From Arthrobacter sp. CDRTa11 (GTDB lineage Bacteria; Actinomycetota; Actinomycetes; Actinomycetales; Micrococcaceae): a DNA stretch of 64,000 nucleotides. Numbering within the stretch: position 1 is the first letter of the stretch; the number at the start of each line of letters is the position of its first letter. Positions 10,765 to 24,092 of this stretch are shown here, piece after piece. The notes beneath the pieces were generated by a model. The model saw only the letters and a program-made list of their open reading frames with translations, was not told the origin of the DNA and made no database searches. The stretch spans positions 930,001 through 994,000 of the forward strand of contig NZ_CP044532.1 of the NCBI RefSeq assembly GCF_026427775.1. Direction: 5' to 3'. A program made the position numbers and the translations under genes.

Positions 10765-12557
10765 GTTTTAACCCGCAGGGATCCAGCCAGCATTTCACCC
10801 CCAAGAGCACGTTTGAGCTGAACGCGCCGGGCCTCCAACATGACCCTTTGTGGTATCGGAAGGCAGTGTTCTACGAGGTGCTCGTGAGAGCCTTTGCGGA
10901 CGCCAACGGTGACGGTTCAGGCGACTTCCACGGACTCATCGACAGGCTGGACTACCTGCAGTGGCTGGGGGTGGACTGCCTGTGGCTGCCGCCGTTTTTC
11001 CAGTCACCGCTGCGCGACGGCGGATATGACATCTCCGACTACAACTCCGTGCTCGATGAGTTCGGCACCATCACGGACTTCAAGCGCCTCGTGGCCGAAG
11101 CCCATGCGCGCGGCGTCCGGGTCATCATCGACCTCCCGCTGAACCACACGTCGGACCAGCACCCCTGGTTCCAGGAATCCCGCAAGGACCCCGATGGCCC
11201 CTTCGGTGATTTCTATGTGTGGAGCGACACCGACGAGAAGTACCAGGACGCCCGCATCATCTTCGTGGACACCGAAGAATCAAACTGGAGTTTCGATCCC
11301 ATCCGTCGCCAGTTCTTCTGGCACCGCTTCTTCAGCCACCAGCCTGATTTGAACTTTGAGAACCCCAAGGTCATCGACGCGCTCTTTGACGTTGTCAGGT
11401 TCTGGCTGGACCAGGGCATCGATGGTTTCCGCGCGGACGCCATCCCTTACCTCTTCGAGGAGGAAGGGACCAACTGCGAAAACCTTCCCGCCACCCATGA
11501 CTTCCTTCGCAAGCTGCGGACCATGGTGGACGAGAGCTACCCGGGCCGCGTCATCATCGCCGAGGCCAACCAGCCGCCCAACGAGGTGGTGGAGTACTTC
11601 GGGACTGAGACCGAGCCGGAATGCCATATGGCCTTCCACTTCCCCATCATGCCGCGTCTCTACTACGCTCTGCGTGACCAGAAGGCCGCCCCGATCATCG
11701 AAACGATGCATGACACCCCGGAGATTCCGGAGGGGGCGCAGTGGGGGACCTTCCTGCGGAACCATGACGAACTGACGCTCGAAATGGTCACGGCGGACGA
11801 GCGTGCCGCGATGCTCGGCTGGTATGCACCCGATCCCCGGATGCGGGCCAACATCGGCATCCGCCGCCGGTTGGCGCCCCTGCTGGACAATTCCAGGGCC
11901 GAGATCGAACTCATCCACGCCCTGCTGCTCTCGCTCCCGGGGAGCCCGTTCCTGTACTACGGGGACGAGATCGGCATGGGGGACAACATTTGGCTTGAAG
12001 ACCGCGACGCCGTACGTACTCCCATGCAGTGGAATCCGGACCGTAACGCCGGCTTCTCCGACGCGGATCCAGGCAAGCTGTACCTTCCGGTCATCCAGTC
12101 GCTTGTGTACAACTACAGCATGGCCAACGTCGAGGCGGAGGCGGCCCATTCGGGTTCCCTGCTCCGCTGGACCAGGCAGATCCTCAGCGTCCGCAAGAAC
12201 CACCCGGCCTTCGGCCTGGGGAGCTTCAAGCACGTGGAGGCAGATCACGACGCGGTACTGGCATACATCCGTGAGCTGTCCGATGACAACACGGCGGGGG
12301 TGGACGGAGAGTCCATCCTGTGCGCGTTCAACCTTTCCCAGCACCCGGTGGCGGCCCGGCTGCGGGTTCCGCAATTTGCCGGCCGCGGGCTCCGTGACGT
12401 GTTCGGCGGGCAGCCTTTCCCCGGCATCGACGACGACGGCACGCTGACGCTGACCTTGGGAAGCCATGATTTCTTCTGGCTTCGCGTCCGGTCGGCGGCA
12501 TCCAACCCGGCCTCGCCCTACACCCAGGCGATGCCTATCCTGTCCATCGAGAACTGA
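10761..12557 (+). CDS. treS: Trehalose synthase (maltose alpha-D-glucosyltransferase)
   Basis: The enzyme interconverts trehalose and maltose, supplying maltose to the maltokinase encoded directly downstream. The product is 598 aa, the normal length for a TreS without a fused maltokinase. GH13 signatures are [54 protein letters not shown] (Asp about 225), [17 protein letters not shown] and [13 protein letters not shown]. The GTG start overlaps the glgE stop, implying translational coupling. The next frame begins one base after the stop codon. Confidence 0.95.
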   Translation: MSFNPQGSSQHFTPKSTFELNAPGLQHDPLWYRKAVFYEVLVRAFADANGDGSGDFHGLIDRLDYLQWLGVDCLWLPPFFQSPLRDGGYDISDYNSVLDEFGTITDFKRLVAEAHARGVRVIIDLPLNHTSDQHPWFQESRKDPDGPFGDFYVWSDTDEKYQDARIIFVDTEESNWSFDPIRRQFFWHRFFSHQPDLNFENPKVIDALFDVVRFWLDQGIDGFRADAIPYLFEEEGTNCENLPATHDFLRKLRTMVDESYPGRVIIAEANQPPNEVVEYFGTETEPECHMAFHFPIMPRLYYALRDQKAAPIIETMHDTPEIPEGAQWGTFLRNHDELTLEMVTADERAAMLGWYAPDPRMRANIGIRRRLAPLLDNSRAEIELIHALLLSLPGSPFLYYGDEIGMGDNIWLEDRDAVRTPMQWNPDRNAGFSDADPGKLYLPVIQSLVYNYSMANVEAEAAHSGSLLRWTRQILSVRKNHPAFGLGSFKHVEADHDAVLAYIRELSDDNTAGVDGESILCAFNLSQHPVAARLRVPQFAGRGLRDVFGGQPFPGIDDDGTLTLTLGSHDFFWLRVRSAASNPASPYTQAMPILSIEN

Positions 12558-12558
12558 T

Positions 12559-15500
12559 ATGAACCAGCCAACCCTCACCCCTGAACTGGGCGCAGTCCTT
12601 CGGGAATGGTTGCCGCGGCAGCGCTGGTTCCCGGTCAAGTCAGCCGATTTCACGCTCGAAATGGCGGGTGGCCTGAACCTGGAAGATCCCGCCAGGAAGG
12701 TTCACCTGGAGGTCTTCCTGCTGGCGGTGACGTCGCGGACGGCCGACGGCGGGAGCCGCACCGACGTTGTCCAGGTCCCCCTCAGCTACCGGAGTGCGCC
12801 GCTGGCCGGGAGCGAGCGGGCACTGGTCGGCCAGGCCGAATCCGGCGGCGCCCGGCCGGCATGGATCTATGACGGCGTCCACGACCCGGCCTTTGTTTCC
12901 GCCTGGCTGGAACTGATCCGCACCGGAAGCGGCTCCGGCACGGTTAAGGGCCACCGGGTACCTTCGGACCATCGTCTGCCCACCGCCCATGGAATGGTCA
13001 AGGTCCTGTCCGGAGAGCAATCCAACAGCTCCGTCATCGTTGATGACGGCGAGTCCGCCGCCATTGTGAAATTCTTCCGCGTGCTCTCGGAGGGCACGAA
13101 CCCGGAAGTGGAAGTGGGGGCTGCCCTCACCGCCGCAGGCACGTCCGAAGTTCCCGCCACGCTCGGTTGGGTCAGCAGCGCATGGCAGGTGGCCAGCCCG
13201 ACTACGGACGCCCATCAGGGACAAGGTGAACTGGCAGTCGCCCATGAATTCCTGGCCGGCGGCCGGGACGCGTGGCGCCTGGCGGTTGATGCGGCCCGGA
13301 CAGGCACCGACTTTACGGCTGAAGCGCACGCCCTCGGGGCGGCTACGGCCACGGTCCATCGCAGGCTCGCCGATGCCCTGGGTACCTCCAAGGAATCAGA
13401 GCCAGGGGAGATTATCGCTCCCGCAGTAGCCCAGCGGGTCCGGCAGGCATGGGCGGAAGCCGGTGCCGCCGTTGGGCCCTATGACCAGGAGCTCAGGGCA
13501 CTGCTCACCGAGCTCGACGGCGTGCCGGCCGGTCCGCTGCAGCGGATCCATGGCGATCTCCACCTTGGCCAGATCCTGCAGGTTCCCGGGCACGGCGACG
13601 ATCCTGAACGCTGGGCCATCCTGGACTTTGAAGGTGAACCGCTGCGGCCCATCGCCGAACGCAACCTCCCCGACGTTCCGCTCCGCGACGTCGTGGGCAT
13701 GCTGCGCTCGTTTGACTACGCGGCCGGGGCGGCAGAACGCGAGTACCAGGGAGCACACATCGTGGAGACGTGGGTGGATGATTGCGCCGACGCCTTCATA
13801 GCCGGCTATACAGGGGTCACACCCGGCACCATCGACCGCAACTCGCCGCTCTTTGTGGCATTGTGGCTGGACAAGGCGCTCTACGAAGTTGTTTATGAGT
13901 TGCGGAACAGACCTGACTGGCTGGCGATTCCAGTGAACTCCTCCAGACGGCTCCTCAGCGGTAAAGGCTCCGGCGAACAGGCCGGGGCGGCATCGGAAGG
14001 TAACGAAATGACAGGCTCAGCACGTACTGATCGGCCGCATGCGCCGCTTCACGTGAACCCAGATACCCTCGGCCAGGTGGCGAACGGTGAGCATCACGCG
14101 CCGCACTCCGTCCTGGGTGCGCATCTGGACGACCACGGCCACGTGACCATCCGGACCGTGAAGCACCTTGCTGCGTCCGTGTCCGTCGTCACCGCCGCTG
14201 GTTCCGTACCCATGACGCACGAGGCACACGGGGTCTGGGCTGCAGTGCTTGAGCCACTGCAGCCGGGCCATGTTCCCGATTACCGGCTGGAAGTAACCTA
14301 CCCGGGTGCCGAGCCAGTGGTGGTGGACGAGCCCTACCGCTACCTGCCCACCGTGGGTGAAGTGGATCTGCACCTGATCGGAGAGGGCAGGCACGAGAAA
14401 CTGTGGGAGGTGCTGGGTGCGCATGTCCAGCACTACAAGTCCTCACTGGGGGACGTCGACGGCGTGTCCTTTGCCGTCTGGGCACCCAACGCCCAGGCTG
14501 TGCGTGTCAAGGGCGACTTCAATGCCTGGGACGGCCGTGAGCATTCGCTCCGTTCCCTGGGCTCCTCAGGGGTGTGGGAAGTCTTCCTGCCAGGTGTTTT
14601 AGCAGGGGCGTGCTACAAATTCGAGATCAAGACCAAGGGCGGCTACTGGGTCGAAAAGGCGGATCCTCTTGCATTTGGCACAGAGGTCCCTCCCCTGACT
14701 GCGTCCCGGGTGGTGGAACCGTCCTACGTTTTCAAGGACGACGAATGGATGGAGGCGCGGGCACAGCGGGATCCGCACAACTCTCCCATGAGTGTTTACG
14801 AAGTCCACCTGGGCTCGTGGCGGCTGGGACTCGGCTACCGTGAGCTGGCCAAAGAGCTGGTGGACTACGTCAAATGGCTGGGATTCACCCACGTTGAGTT
14901 CATGCCCGTGGCCGAGCATCCGTTCGGTGGTTCCTGGGGCTACCAGGTCACCTCCTACTTCGCCCCGACGTCGAGGTTCGGCCACCCGGATGAGTTCCGT
15001 TTCCTCGTGGACACCCTGCACCAGGCCGGCATCGGTGTGCTTCTGGACTGGGTCCCCGCGCACTTCCCGAAGGATGCCTGGGCGCTGGCGCAGTTCGACG
15101 GCGAGCCGCTGTACGAGCATGCGGATCCGAACCTGGGCGAGCACCCGGACTGGGGCACGCTGATCTTCGACTTCGGCCGGACCGAAGTCCGCAACTTCCT
15201 GGTTTCCAACGCGCTCTACTGGCTTGATGAATTCCACATCGACGGGCTCCGAGTGGACGCCGTCGCCTCCATGCTCTACCTGGACTACTCCCGGGAAGAC
15301 GGCCAATGGTCACCCAACCGCTTCGGCGGACGAGAAAACCTGGAAGCCATTTCCTTCCTCCAGGAAGTGAACGCCACGGTCTACAAGACCCACCCTGGCG
15401 CGGTGATGATCGCTGAGGAATCCACAGCGTTCCCCGGAGTGACGGCACCAACCAGCCATGGCGGCCTGGGCTTTGGCCTGAAGTGGAACATGGGCTGGAT

Positions 15501-16233
15501 GCATGACTCCCTCAAGTACGCCTCCGAGGACCCCGTCAACCGCAAGTGGCACCACGGCACCATCACGTTTTCCATGGTCTACGCGTTCACCGAAAACTTC
15601 CTGCTGCCCATCAGCCACGATGAAGTAGTGCACGGCAAGGGCTCCATGCTCCGCAAGATGCCCGGTGACCGCTGGCAGCAGCTTGCCAACCTGCGGGCCT
15701 TCCTGGCATACCAATGGGCACACCCGGGCAAGCAGCTTATCTTTATGGGCACCGAATTTGGGCAGGAAGCTGAGTGGTCAGAGCAGCACGGCCTGGACTG
15801 GTGGCTTGCTGACATTCCCGCCCACCGCGGAATGCAGCTGCTCACCAAGGATCTGAACGAGCTGTACAGCTCGACGCCTGCGCTGTATTCGCGGGATAAC
15901 GAGCCCGGAGGCTTTCAGTGGATCAACGGCGGCGATGCTGACCGGAACGTCCTGACGTTTGTTCGCTGGGACACTGAAGGCAATCCGCTGGTTTGCGCTG
16001 TGAACTTCTCCGGGGGCCCGCACGTCGGTTACCCGTTGGGCGTGCCGCAGGACGGCGCCTGGACGGAAGTTCTCAACACCGATTCATCTGAGTACGGCGG
16101 ATCCGGTGTGCTGAATAGCGGAAGCCTCACCGCACTCCCGAAGGGACTCGATGGCCAGCCCGCAACCCTGACCGTGACGTTGCCGCCACTGGGCGCAGCG
16201 TACTTCAAGCCAGCCGGCCCCGCGGTCAAGTAG
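12559..16233 (+). CDS. glgB: Maltokinase / 1,4-alpha-glucan branching enzyme fusion (Mak-GlgB)
   Basis: This is one uninterrupted frame of 1224 aa holding two enzymes. Residues 1 to about 465 are maltokinase (Pep2/Mak): the cap region LREWLPRQRWFPVKS, the catalytic loop RIHGDLHLGQIL (about 330) and the metal-binding ILDFEGEP. It phosphorylates maltose to maltose-1-phosphate for GlgE. A polar linker (GKGSGEQAGAASEGNE) leads to a full-length GlgB of 741 aa with CBM48 domains, DWVPAHFPKDAWAL, GLRVDAVASMLYLDY (Asp about 899), MIAEESTAFPGVT and ISHDEVVHGKGS. ATG 14008 begins the GlgB part (MTGSARTD) and carries GGAAGG seven bases upstream, so separate GlgB may also be made. ATG 12559 is chosen over an upstream in-frame ATG lying inside treS. 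Confidence 0.93.
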   Translation: MNQPTLTPELGAVLREWLPRQRWFPVKSADFTLEMAGGLNLEDPARKVHLEVFLLAVTSRTADGGSRTDVVQVPLSYRSAPLAGSERALVGQAESGGARPAWIYDGVHDPAFVSAWLELIRTGSGSGTVKGHRVPSDHRLPTAHGMVKVLSGEQSNSSVIVDDGESAAIVKFFRVLSEGTNPEVEVGAALTAAGTSEVPATLGWVSSAWQVASPTTDAHQGQGELAVAHEFLAGGRDAWRLAVDAARTGTDFTAEAHALGAATATVHRRLADALGTSKESEPGEIIAPAVAQRVRQAWAEAGAAVGPYDQELRALLTELDGVPAGPLQRIHGDLHLGQILQVPGHGDDPERWAILDFEGEPLRPIAERNLPDVPLRDVVGMLRSFDYAAGAAEREYQGAHIVETWVDDCADAFIAGYTGVTPGTIDRNSPLFVALWLDKALYEVVYELRNRPDWLAIPVNSSRRLLSGKGSGEQAGAASEGNEMTGSARTDRPHAPLHVNPDTLGQVANGEHHAPHSVLGAHLDDHGHVTIRTVKHLAASVSVVTAAGSVPMTHEAHGVWAAVLEPLQPGHVPDYRLEVTYPGAEPVVVDEPYRYLPTVGEVDLHLIGEGRHEKLWEVLGAHVQHYKSSLGDVDGVSFAVWAPNAQAVRVKGDFNAWDGREHSLRSLGSSGVWEVFLPGVLAGACYKFEIKTKGGYWVEKADPLAFGTEVPPLTASRVVEPSYVFKDDEWMEARAQRDPHNSPMSVYEVHLGSWRLGLGYRELAKELVDYVKWLGFTHVEFMPVAEHPFGGSWGYQVTSYFAPTSRFGHPDEFRFLVDTLHQAGIGVLLDWVPAHFPKDAWALAQFDGEPLYEHADPNLGEHPDWGTLIFDFGRTEVRNFLVSNALYWLDEFHIDGLRVDAVASMLYLDYSREDGQWSPNRFGGRENLEAISFLQEVNATVYKTHPGAVMIAEESTAFPGVTAPTSHGGLGFGLKWNMGWMHDSLKYASEDPVNRKWHHGTITFSMVYAFTENFLLPISHDEVVHGKGSMLRKMPGDRWQQLANLRAFLAYQWAHPGKQLIFMGTEFGQEAEWSEQHGLDWWLADIPAHRGMQLLTKDLNELYSSTPALYSRDNEPGGFQWINGGDADRNVLTFVRWDTEGNPLVCAVNFSGGPHVGYPLGVPQDGAWTEVLNTDSSEYGGSGVLNSGSLTALPKGLDGQPATLTVTLPPLGAAYFKPAGPAVK

Positions 16234-16253
16234 CAAAAGCCGCCGACAGAAGA

Positions 16254-16284
16254 AGCCCGGAACCGTTGTGGTTCCGGGCTTTTT
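16254..16284 (+). terminator. Rho-independent terminator of the glgE-treS-mak-glgB operon
   Basis: AGCCCGGAACC (16254-16264) pairs perfectly with GGTTCCGGGCT (16270-16280) around a 5-nt loop and is followed by TTTT. Confidence 0.9.
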
Positions 16285-16436
16285 CGTGTCCTTCGGGGCC
16301 TGGCAAGGACCCCGTTCTGGGGCCGGTTAGCCATCGATGCAAAGTGGTGGTAGAGTTTATTTCCGCGCTGCTCCCCGGAGTCAGTCGGTGAAGGTGACCC
16401 AGATGCCAATGGCAACACAGGGTCAGGAACGCCGAT

Positions 16437-16465
16437 TTGACTAGGGTGAAGCTAGCGGGTAAGTT
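16437..16465 (+). promoter_or_regulatory. Probable rrn promoter
   Basis: TTGACT (16437-16442) and TAAGTT (16460-16465) are separated by 17 bp. The GTAAGTTTGAAAAGTTG context is typical of Micrococcales rRNA promoters. A short palindrome, GCTCCGGAGC, follows just downstream. The rest of 16285-16709 is rRNA leader; no gene was found there. Confidence 0.65.
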
Positions 16466-16526
16466 TGAAAAGTTGCTCCGGAGCGATCCGCGGCCCTTGA
16501 GGGGTTGTGGTGGTGCCGGGTGTGTC

Positions 16527-16556
16527 TGTTGTTTGAGAACTCAATAGTGTGCCAAG
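16527..16556 (+). other. 16S rRNA processing stem, 5' strand
   Basis: The leader segment beginning TGTTGTTTGAGAACTCAA pairs, with a few G-U or mismatched positions, with 18441-18470 in the spacer. This would form the long stem that encloses 16S rRNA and serves as an RNase III substrate. Confidence 0.65.
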
Positions 16557-16709
16557 TTTGTTGATACCGGTTTATTTTATATGAATTGGTTGAATTTGCC
16601 GGACCGCCACCCCGTGGTTGGTTTGGTTTTTACAGCTGGTTTCAAATTTTGTGCAGCCGTTTTATCCCGTTTTCCCGGGGTTGGTGGTTGTGTCTGTTTT
16701 TGTTTTACT

Positions 16710-18242
<1,533 letters not shown>

Positions 18243-18440
18243 AGCACCTACAAACCACTGCTGCGTGTATGCGTTGGTGGGGGTTTGTCAGGAGTATATG
18301 CCCGTTGCGCAGACGCAAGTTCTGCGGCGGGTGCTCATGGGTGGAATATCAACAAATAGCGGCTGCCTGGTTTATGCCTTGTCTAGTACGGATGCCTTGT
18401 GTGTCCTGGAACGGTGGGGTGTGGTTTGGGTGGTTTAGTG

Positions 18441-18470
18441 TTTGGCACACTGTTGGGTCCTGAGGCAACA
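18441..18470 (+). other. 16S rRNA processing stem, 3' strand
   Basis: TTTGGCACACTGTTGGGTCC and the following bases through GCAACA are complementary to leader bases 16527-16556 with G-U pairs and few mismatches. Confidence 0.65.
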
Positions 18471-18593
18471 GGGCCGGGGTTCTTCTGTGAGGGAGGGTTC
18501 CGGGTTTGTTTGTTTCTGGTTTCCTGGCTGCACCGATCACACGGTTTTGATCTTCTTTTGGAGGGTTGTGTGTGTGGGGTGTGTGGTTTGGGG

Positions 18594-18622
18594 TTGTTGT
18601 TTGAGAACTACATAGTGGACGC
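18594..18622 (+). other. 23S rRNA processing stem, 5' strand
   Basis: The segment beginning TTGTTGTTTGAGAACTACAT is complementary to 21966-21994 downstream of 23S, with only two non-Watson-Crick positions. Its first half also repeats the 16S leader motif at 16527. Confidence 0.75.
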
Positions 18623-18754
18623 GAGCATCTTTTATAAGAAGCAATTTCCAAGAATATGAACCTGGATCTGGCTGCGCTGTTGATGCCCTTCGTGGGTGTT
18701 GGGGTGTGGTTGGTTTTCGTGGTTCTCTCGAAAATTACTGATTGATCTTTTGTG

Positions 18755-21890
<3,136 letters not shown>

Positions 21891-21965
21891 CCACACACTT
21901 TCTTCGTGAACGGCATTCAAAAGACGTTCACACCCGAAGAAAGTAAAAAGATAACAAGACTGCTT

Positions 21966-21994
21966 GCGTCCACTATGTGGTTCCCAAACAACAA
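21966..21994 (+). other. 23S rRNA processing stem, 3' strand
   Basis: GCGTCCACTATGTGGTTCCC and the following AAACAACAA pair with 18594-18622 across the 23S gene. Together with that segment this forms the expected RNase III stem. Confidence 0.75.
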
Positions 21995-22111
21995 ACCAAA
22001 CGTTGCTTGAGGAACAAAACTAAATAACAACACCACAACTGCCTTAACCGGCAGAACACGTTGTAACCACAAAGACTTCCCACCCCCACCAGCACGGGGG
22101 ACGGGTACAAG

Positions 22112-22231
22112 GGTTACGGCGGTCATAGCGTGGGGGAAACGCCCGGTCCCATTCCGAACCCGGAAGCTAAGACCCACAGCGCCGATGGTACTGCACCCGG
22201 GAGGGTGTGGGAGAGTAGGACACCGCCGGAC
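22112..22231 (+). rRNA. rrf: 5S ribosomal RNA
   Basis: It starts at GGTTACGGCGGTCATAGCG. It contains the conserved CCCATTCCGAACCCGGAAGC loop and GTGGGAGAGTAGGACACCGCC end, whose ends pair as the terminal stem. It is about 118 nt and follows 23S by about 220 nt. Confidence 0.95.
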
Positions 22232-22242
22232 AATCATTAGGC

Positions 22243-22273
22243 TCAGGCCCCGACACACACTGTCGGGGCCTGA
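22243..22273 (+). terminator. rrn operon terminator
   Basis: TCAGGCCCCGACA (22243-22255) pairs perfectly with 22261-22273 around CACAC. A short T-run (CCCATTT) follows. Confidence 0.85.
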
Positions 22274-22305
22274 CCCATTTAAACACCCAAACCCCACACA
22301 TCCCA

Positions 22306-22445
22306 CCTGAGAAAGCATCCCCACAAAAGCGGCAGGACCTGAGAGAGCGTCGCAACAAAAGCCGCAGGATGTGAGAGAGCGTCGCCACAAAACCGGCAGG
22401 ACCTGAGAGAGCGTCGCCACAAAAGCGGCAGGACCTGAGAGAGGG
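22306..22445. repeat. Array A: 32-bp tandem repeats, 4.4 copies
   Basis: Units lie at 22306-22337, 22338-22369, 22370-22401 and 22402-22433, with a partial at 22434-22445. The consensus starts CCTGAGAGAGCGTCGCCACA and ends AAGCGGCAGGA. Copies differ at only a few positions. They abut without spacers. The core TGAGAGAGCGTC is the reverse complement of the core of array B at 48549-48667, which has the same 32-bp period. Confidence 0.9.
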
Positions 22446-22493
22446 TTGGCTTGATTGAGCCGCCCGCTGGGCCCGCCGGTAGAGTTGACGTCC

Positions 22494-23010
22494 ATGGACA
22501 ACCTCTTCAGCCACGCGGATGACGCCATCCCGGGCACCGCTGAATCCCGGGATTCCCTGGACCCGGTCATCTGTACTGTGACAGTTCCAGGCCCGGTTGC
22601 CCAGGCCTTTGCCGGCTTCACCGACCACACGCATCTGTGGTGGCCACTGGAGTCGCATGGCGTCTACGGCGCGGGTTCTTACGTCGAGTTCGAGGAAAAC
22701 CTCATCCTGGAGACTGCCGATGACGGACGAACCACCATCTGGGGCACCATTGATGACTGGCAGCCGCCGCTGTCCTTCCCCTTCATGGCATCCGGGAACC
22801 ACGGCACTGTGGTCCACGGAGTTGCGTGTGGCCTTCAGGGCCGTTGCGGAGGGGACAGAGGTCCGCCTGGTGCACGACGGCTGGGAGGGCGCTGAGGACC
22901 CTTCAGGGACGCGTGCCTCATATGAGGCCGACTGGCCAAAGGTACTGGGACGCTTTGTGCGTTTTATGGGTGGAACGGGCCTTGAGGGGGGCGAAGACGG
23001 TCCAGCCTAA
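22494..23010 (+). pseudogene. SRPBCC/AHSA1-family protein, frameshifted
   Basis: The 5' part reads MDNLFSHADDAI...LDPVICTVTVPGPVAQAF...WWPLESHGVYG in one frame. The 3' part (WHPGTT...LRVAFRAVAEGTEVRLVHDGWEG) continues one base out of phase. Removing one C in the TTCCCCTTCA run near 22770 restores a continuous PLSFPSWHPG reading and a protein of about 171 aa. SRPBCC/AHSA1 proteins have a hydrophobic ligand-binding pocket; no specific role can be given. The defect may be a real inactivating indel in a short homopolymer or a sequencing error. The end overlaps the converging lacI-type gene by 4 bp. Confidence 0.75.
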
Positions 23011-24092
23011 ACCGGCGCTACCGCGGTGCTGGTCCTGATCACAAACTCGGTGGGGTATTCATGATCCACTGTGTCTGGACTTCCCGGCGTGCGCTTGGCG
23101 CGTTGCTTGAGGCCTTGCCGGGAGGCTGGCTGCCTTGTCCCGGTTTGCGCGTTGGCATCAAGGCTTTCCAACAGCATCCGTGCGGCCAGCGCGCCCTGTC
23201 CGCGGGCATCCTGGTTGATGGTGGTCAGCCCAAACACTTCGCCGAGTTCGTGGCCGTCCATGCCAATGACTGACAGGTCCTGGGGTACCCGAAGTCCGAA
23301 GTCCCGTGCTGCAAGAATCGTGCCGATAGCCATCTCGTCCGATGCCGCGAACACCGCGGTTGGCCGCTCCGATGCCGTACCAAGGAGCCTGCGGGCACTG
23401 GCGTAGGCGCCCTGGATGGTGAAGTCCGCATCCACCTGCCACTCGGGCCGCACGGGGAGCCCCGCGGTCTTCATGGCTGTCTCAAAGCCCGTTTGGCGGA
23501 TCCCCGGCAGCTTGAAGTCCTGGTTGAGTTCGGCATAACCGGTCATATGCGCGATCTTGGTGTGTCCCAAACGGAGCAGGTGTTCCATGGCCATCAAGGA
23601 AAGGCCGGCGTCGTCGATCCTGATTGTTGATGCGCCGGTCAGTGCCCCGCCAATACCAACGATGGGGCGGTGGATGGCAAGCAGCTGCTGGATTTCGGCG
23701 TCGCTGAGTACCAAAGCAACGGCGATGACCGCGTCCAGCCTTTTTCGGAGCAGGAAGTCGTTCAGGACGCTGTGGCGCCGTTCAGGCTGGTCTCCCACGT
23801 TGTAGAGGGTCAGGTCATACCCGGCATCCAGCAGGGCCGCGGACACCCCCTCCACGACGGATGAGAAGTACCAGCGGTGGACGGACGGAACCACCAAGCC
23901 GACGTTATGGTTGCGCCCCGATGCAAGGCTGGAGGCATGGTAGGACGGAACAAAGCCAAGTTCTTCGGCGGCCGCCTGCGCGAGCTGCCGGCTTTTTGCC
24001 GAAACATTGGCCTTGCCGCTGAGCGCGCGCGAAACTGTCGCAATTGACAGCCCCGCGCGGTCCGCGACGTCCTTGATCCCCGCAAGTCCCAC
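23007..24092 (-). CDS. LacI-family transcriptional regulator
   Basis: The product is 361 aa. The N-terminal LacI helix-turn-helix IKDVADRAGLSIATVSRALS (about 5-24) is followed by the hinge and a periplasmic-binding-protein-like effector domain (NVGLVVPSVHRWYFSSVVEG, FAASDEMAIGTILAARDFG, LSVIGMDGHELGEV). The tail after about residue 315 is an unusual Gln/Arg-rich extension. The GTG start overlaps the stop of the upstream alpha-glucosidase by one base (TAGTG), so the two are cotranscribed. It probably represses that gene through the two TGRAARCGYTTYCA-like sites at 25855 and 25922, with an oligosaccharide as inducer. Confidence 0.92.
   Translation of the reverse strand: MGLAGIKDVADRAGLSIATVSRALSGKANVSAKSRQLAQAAAEELGFVPSYHASSLASGRNHNVGLVVPSVHRWYFSSVVEGVSAALLDAGYDLTLYNVGDQPERRHSVLNDFLLRKRLDAVIAVALVLSDAEIQQLLAIHRPIVGIGGALTGASTIRIDDAGLSLMAMEHLLRLGHTKIAHMTGYAELNQDFKLPGIRQTGFETAMKTAGLPVRPEWQVDADFTIQGAYASARRLLGTASERPTAVFAASDEMAIGTILAARDFGLRVPQDLSVIGMDGHELGEVFGLTTINQDARGQGALAARMLLESLDANAQTGTRQPASRQGLKQRAKRTPGSPDTVDHEYPTEFVIRTSTAVAPV

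Noticed and set aside
12466..12558. Upstream extension of the Mak-GlgB protein
   Set aside because: The extension lies inside treS in another frame. The family start MNQPTLTPEL begins at 12559.
22306..22445. CRISPR array
   Set aside because: Units are contiguous with no unique spacers, and no cas genes are seen in the window.
22770..22785. Programmed ribosomal frameshift in the SRPBCC gene
   Set aside because: No slippery heptamer or downstream pseudoknot typical of programmed shifting is evident; a one-base indel explains it more simply.
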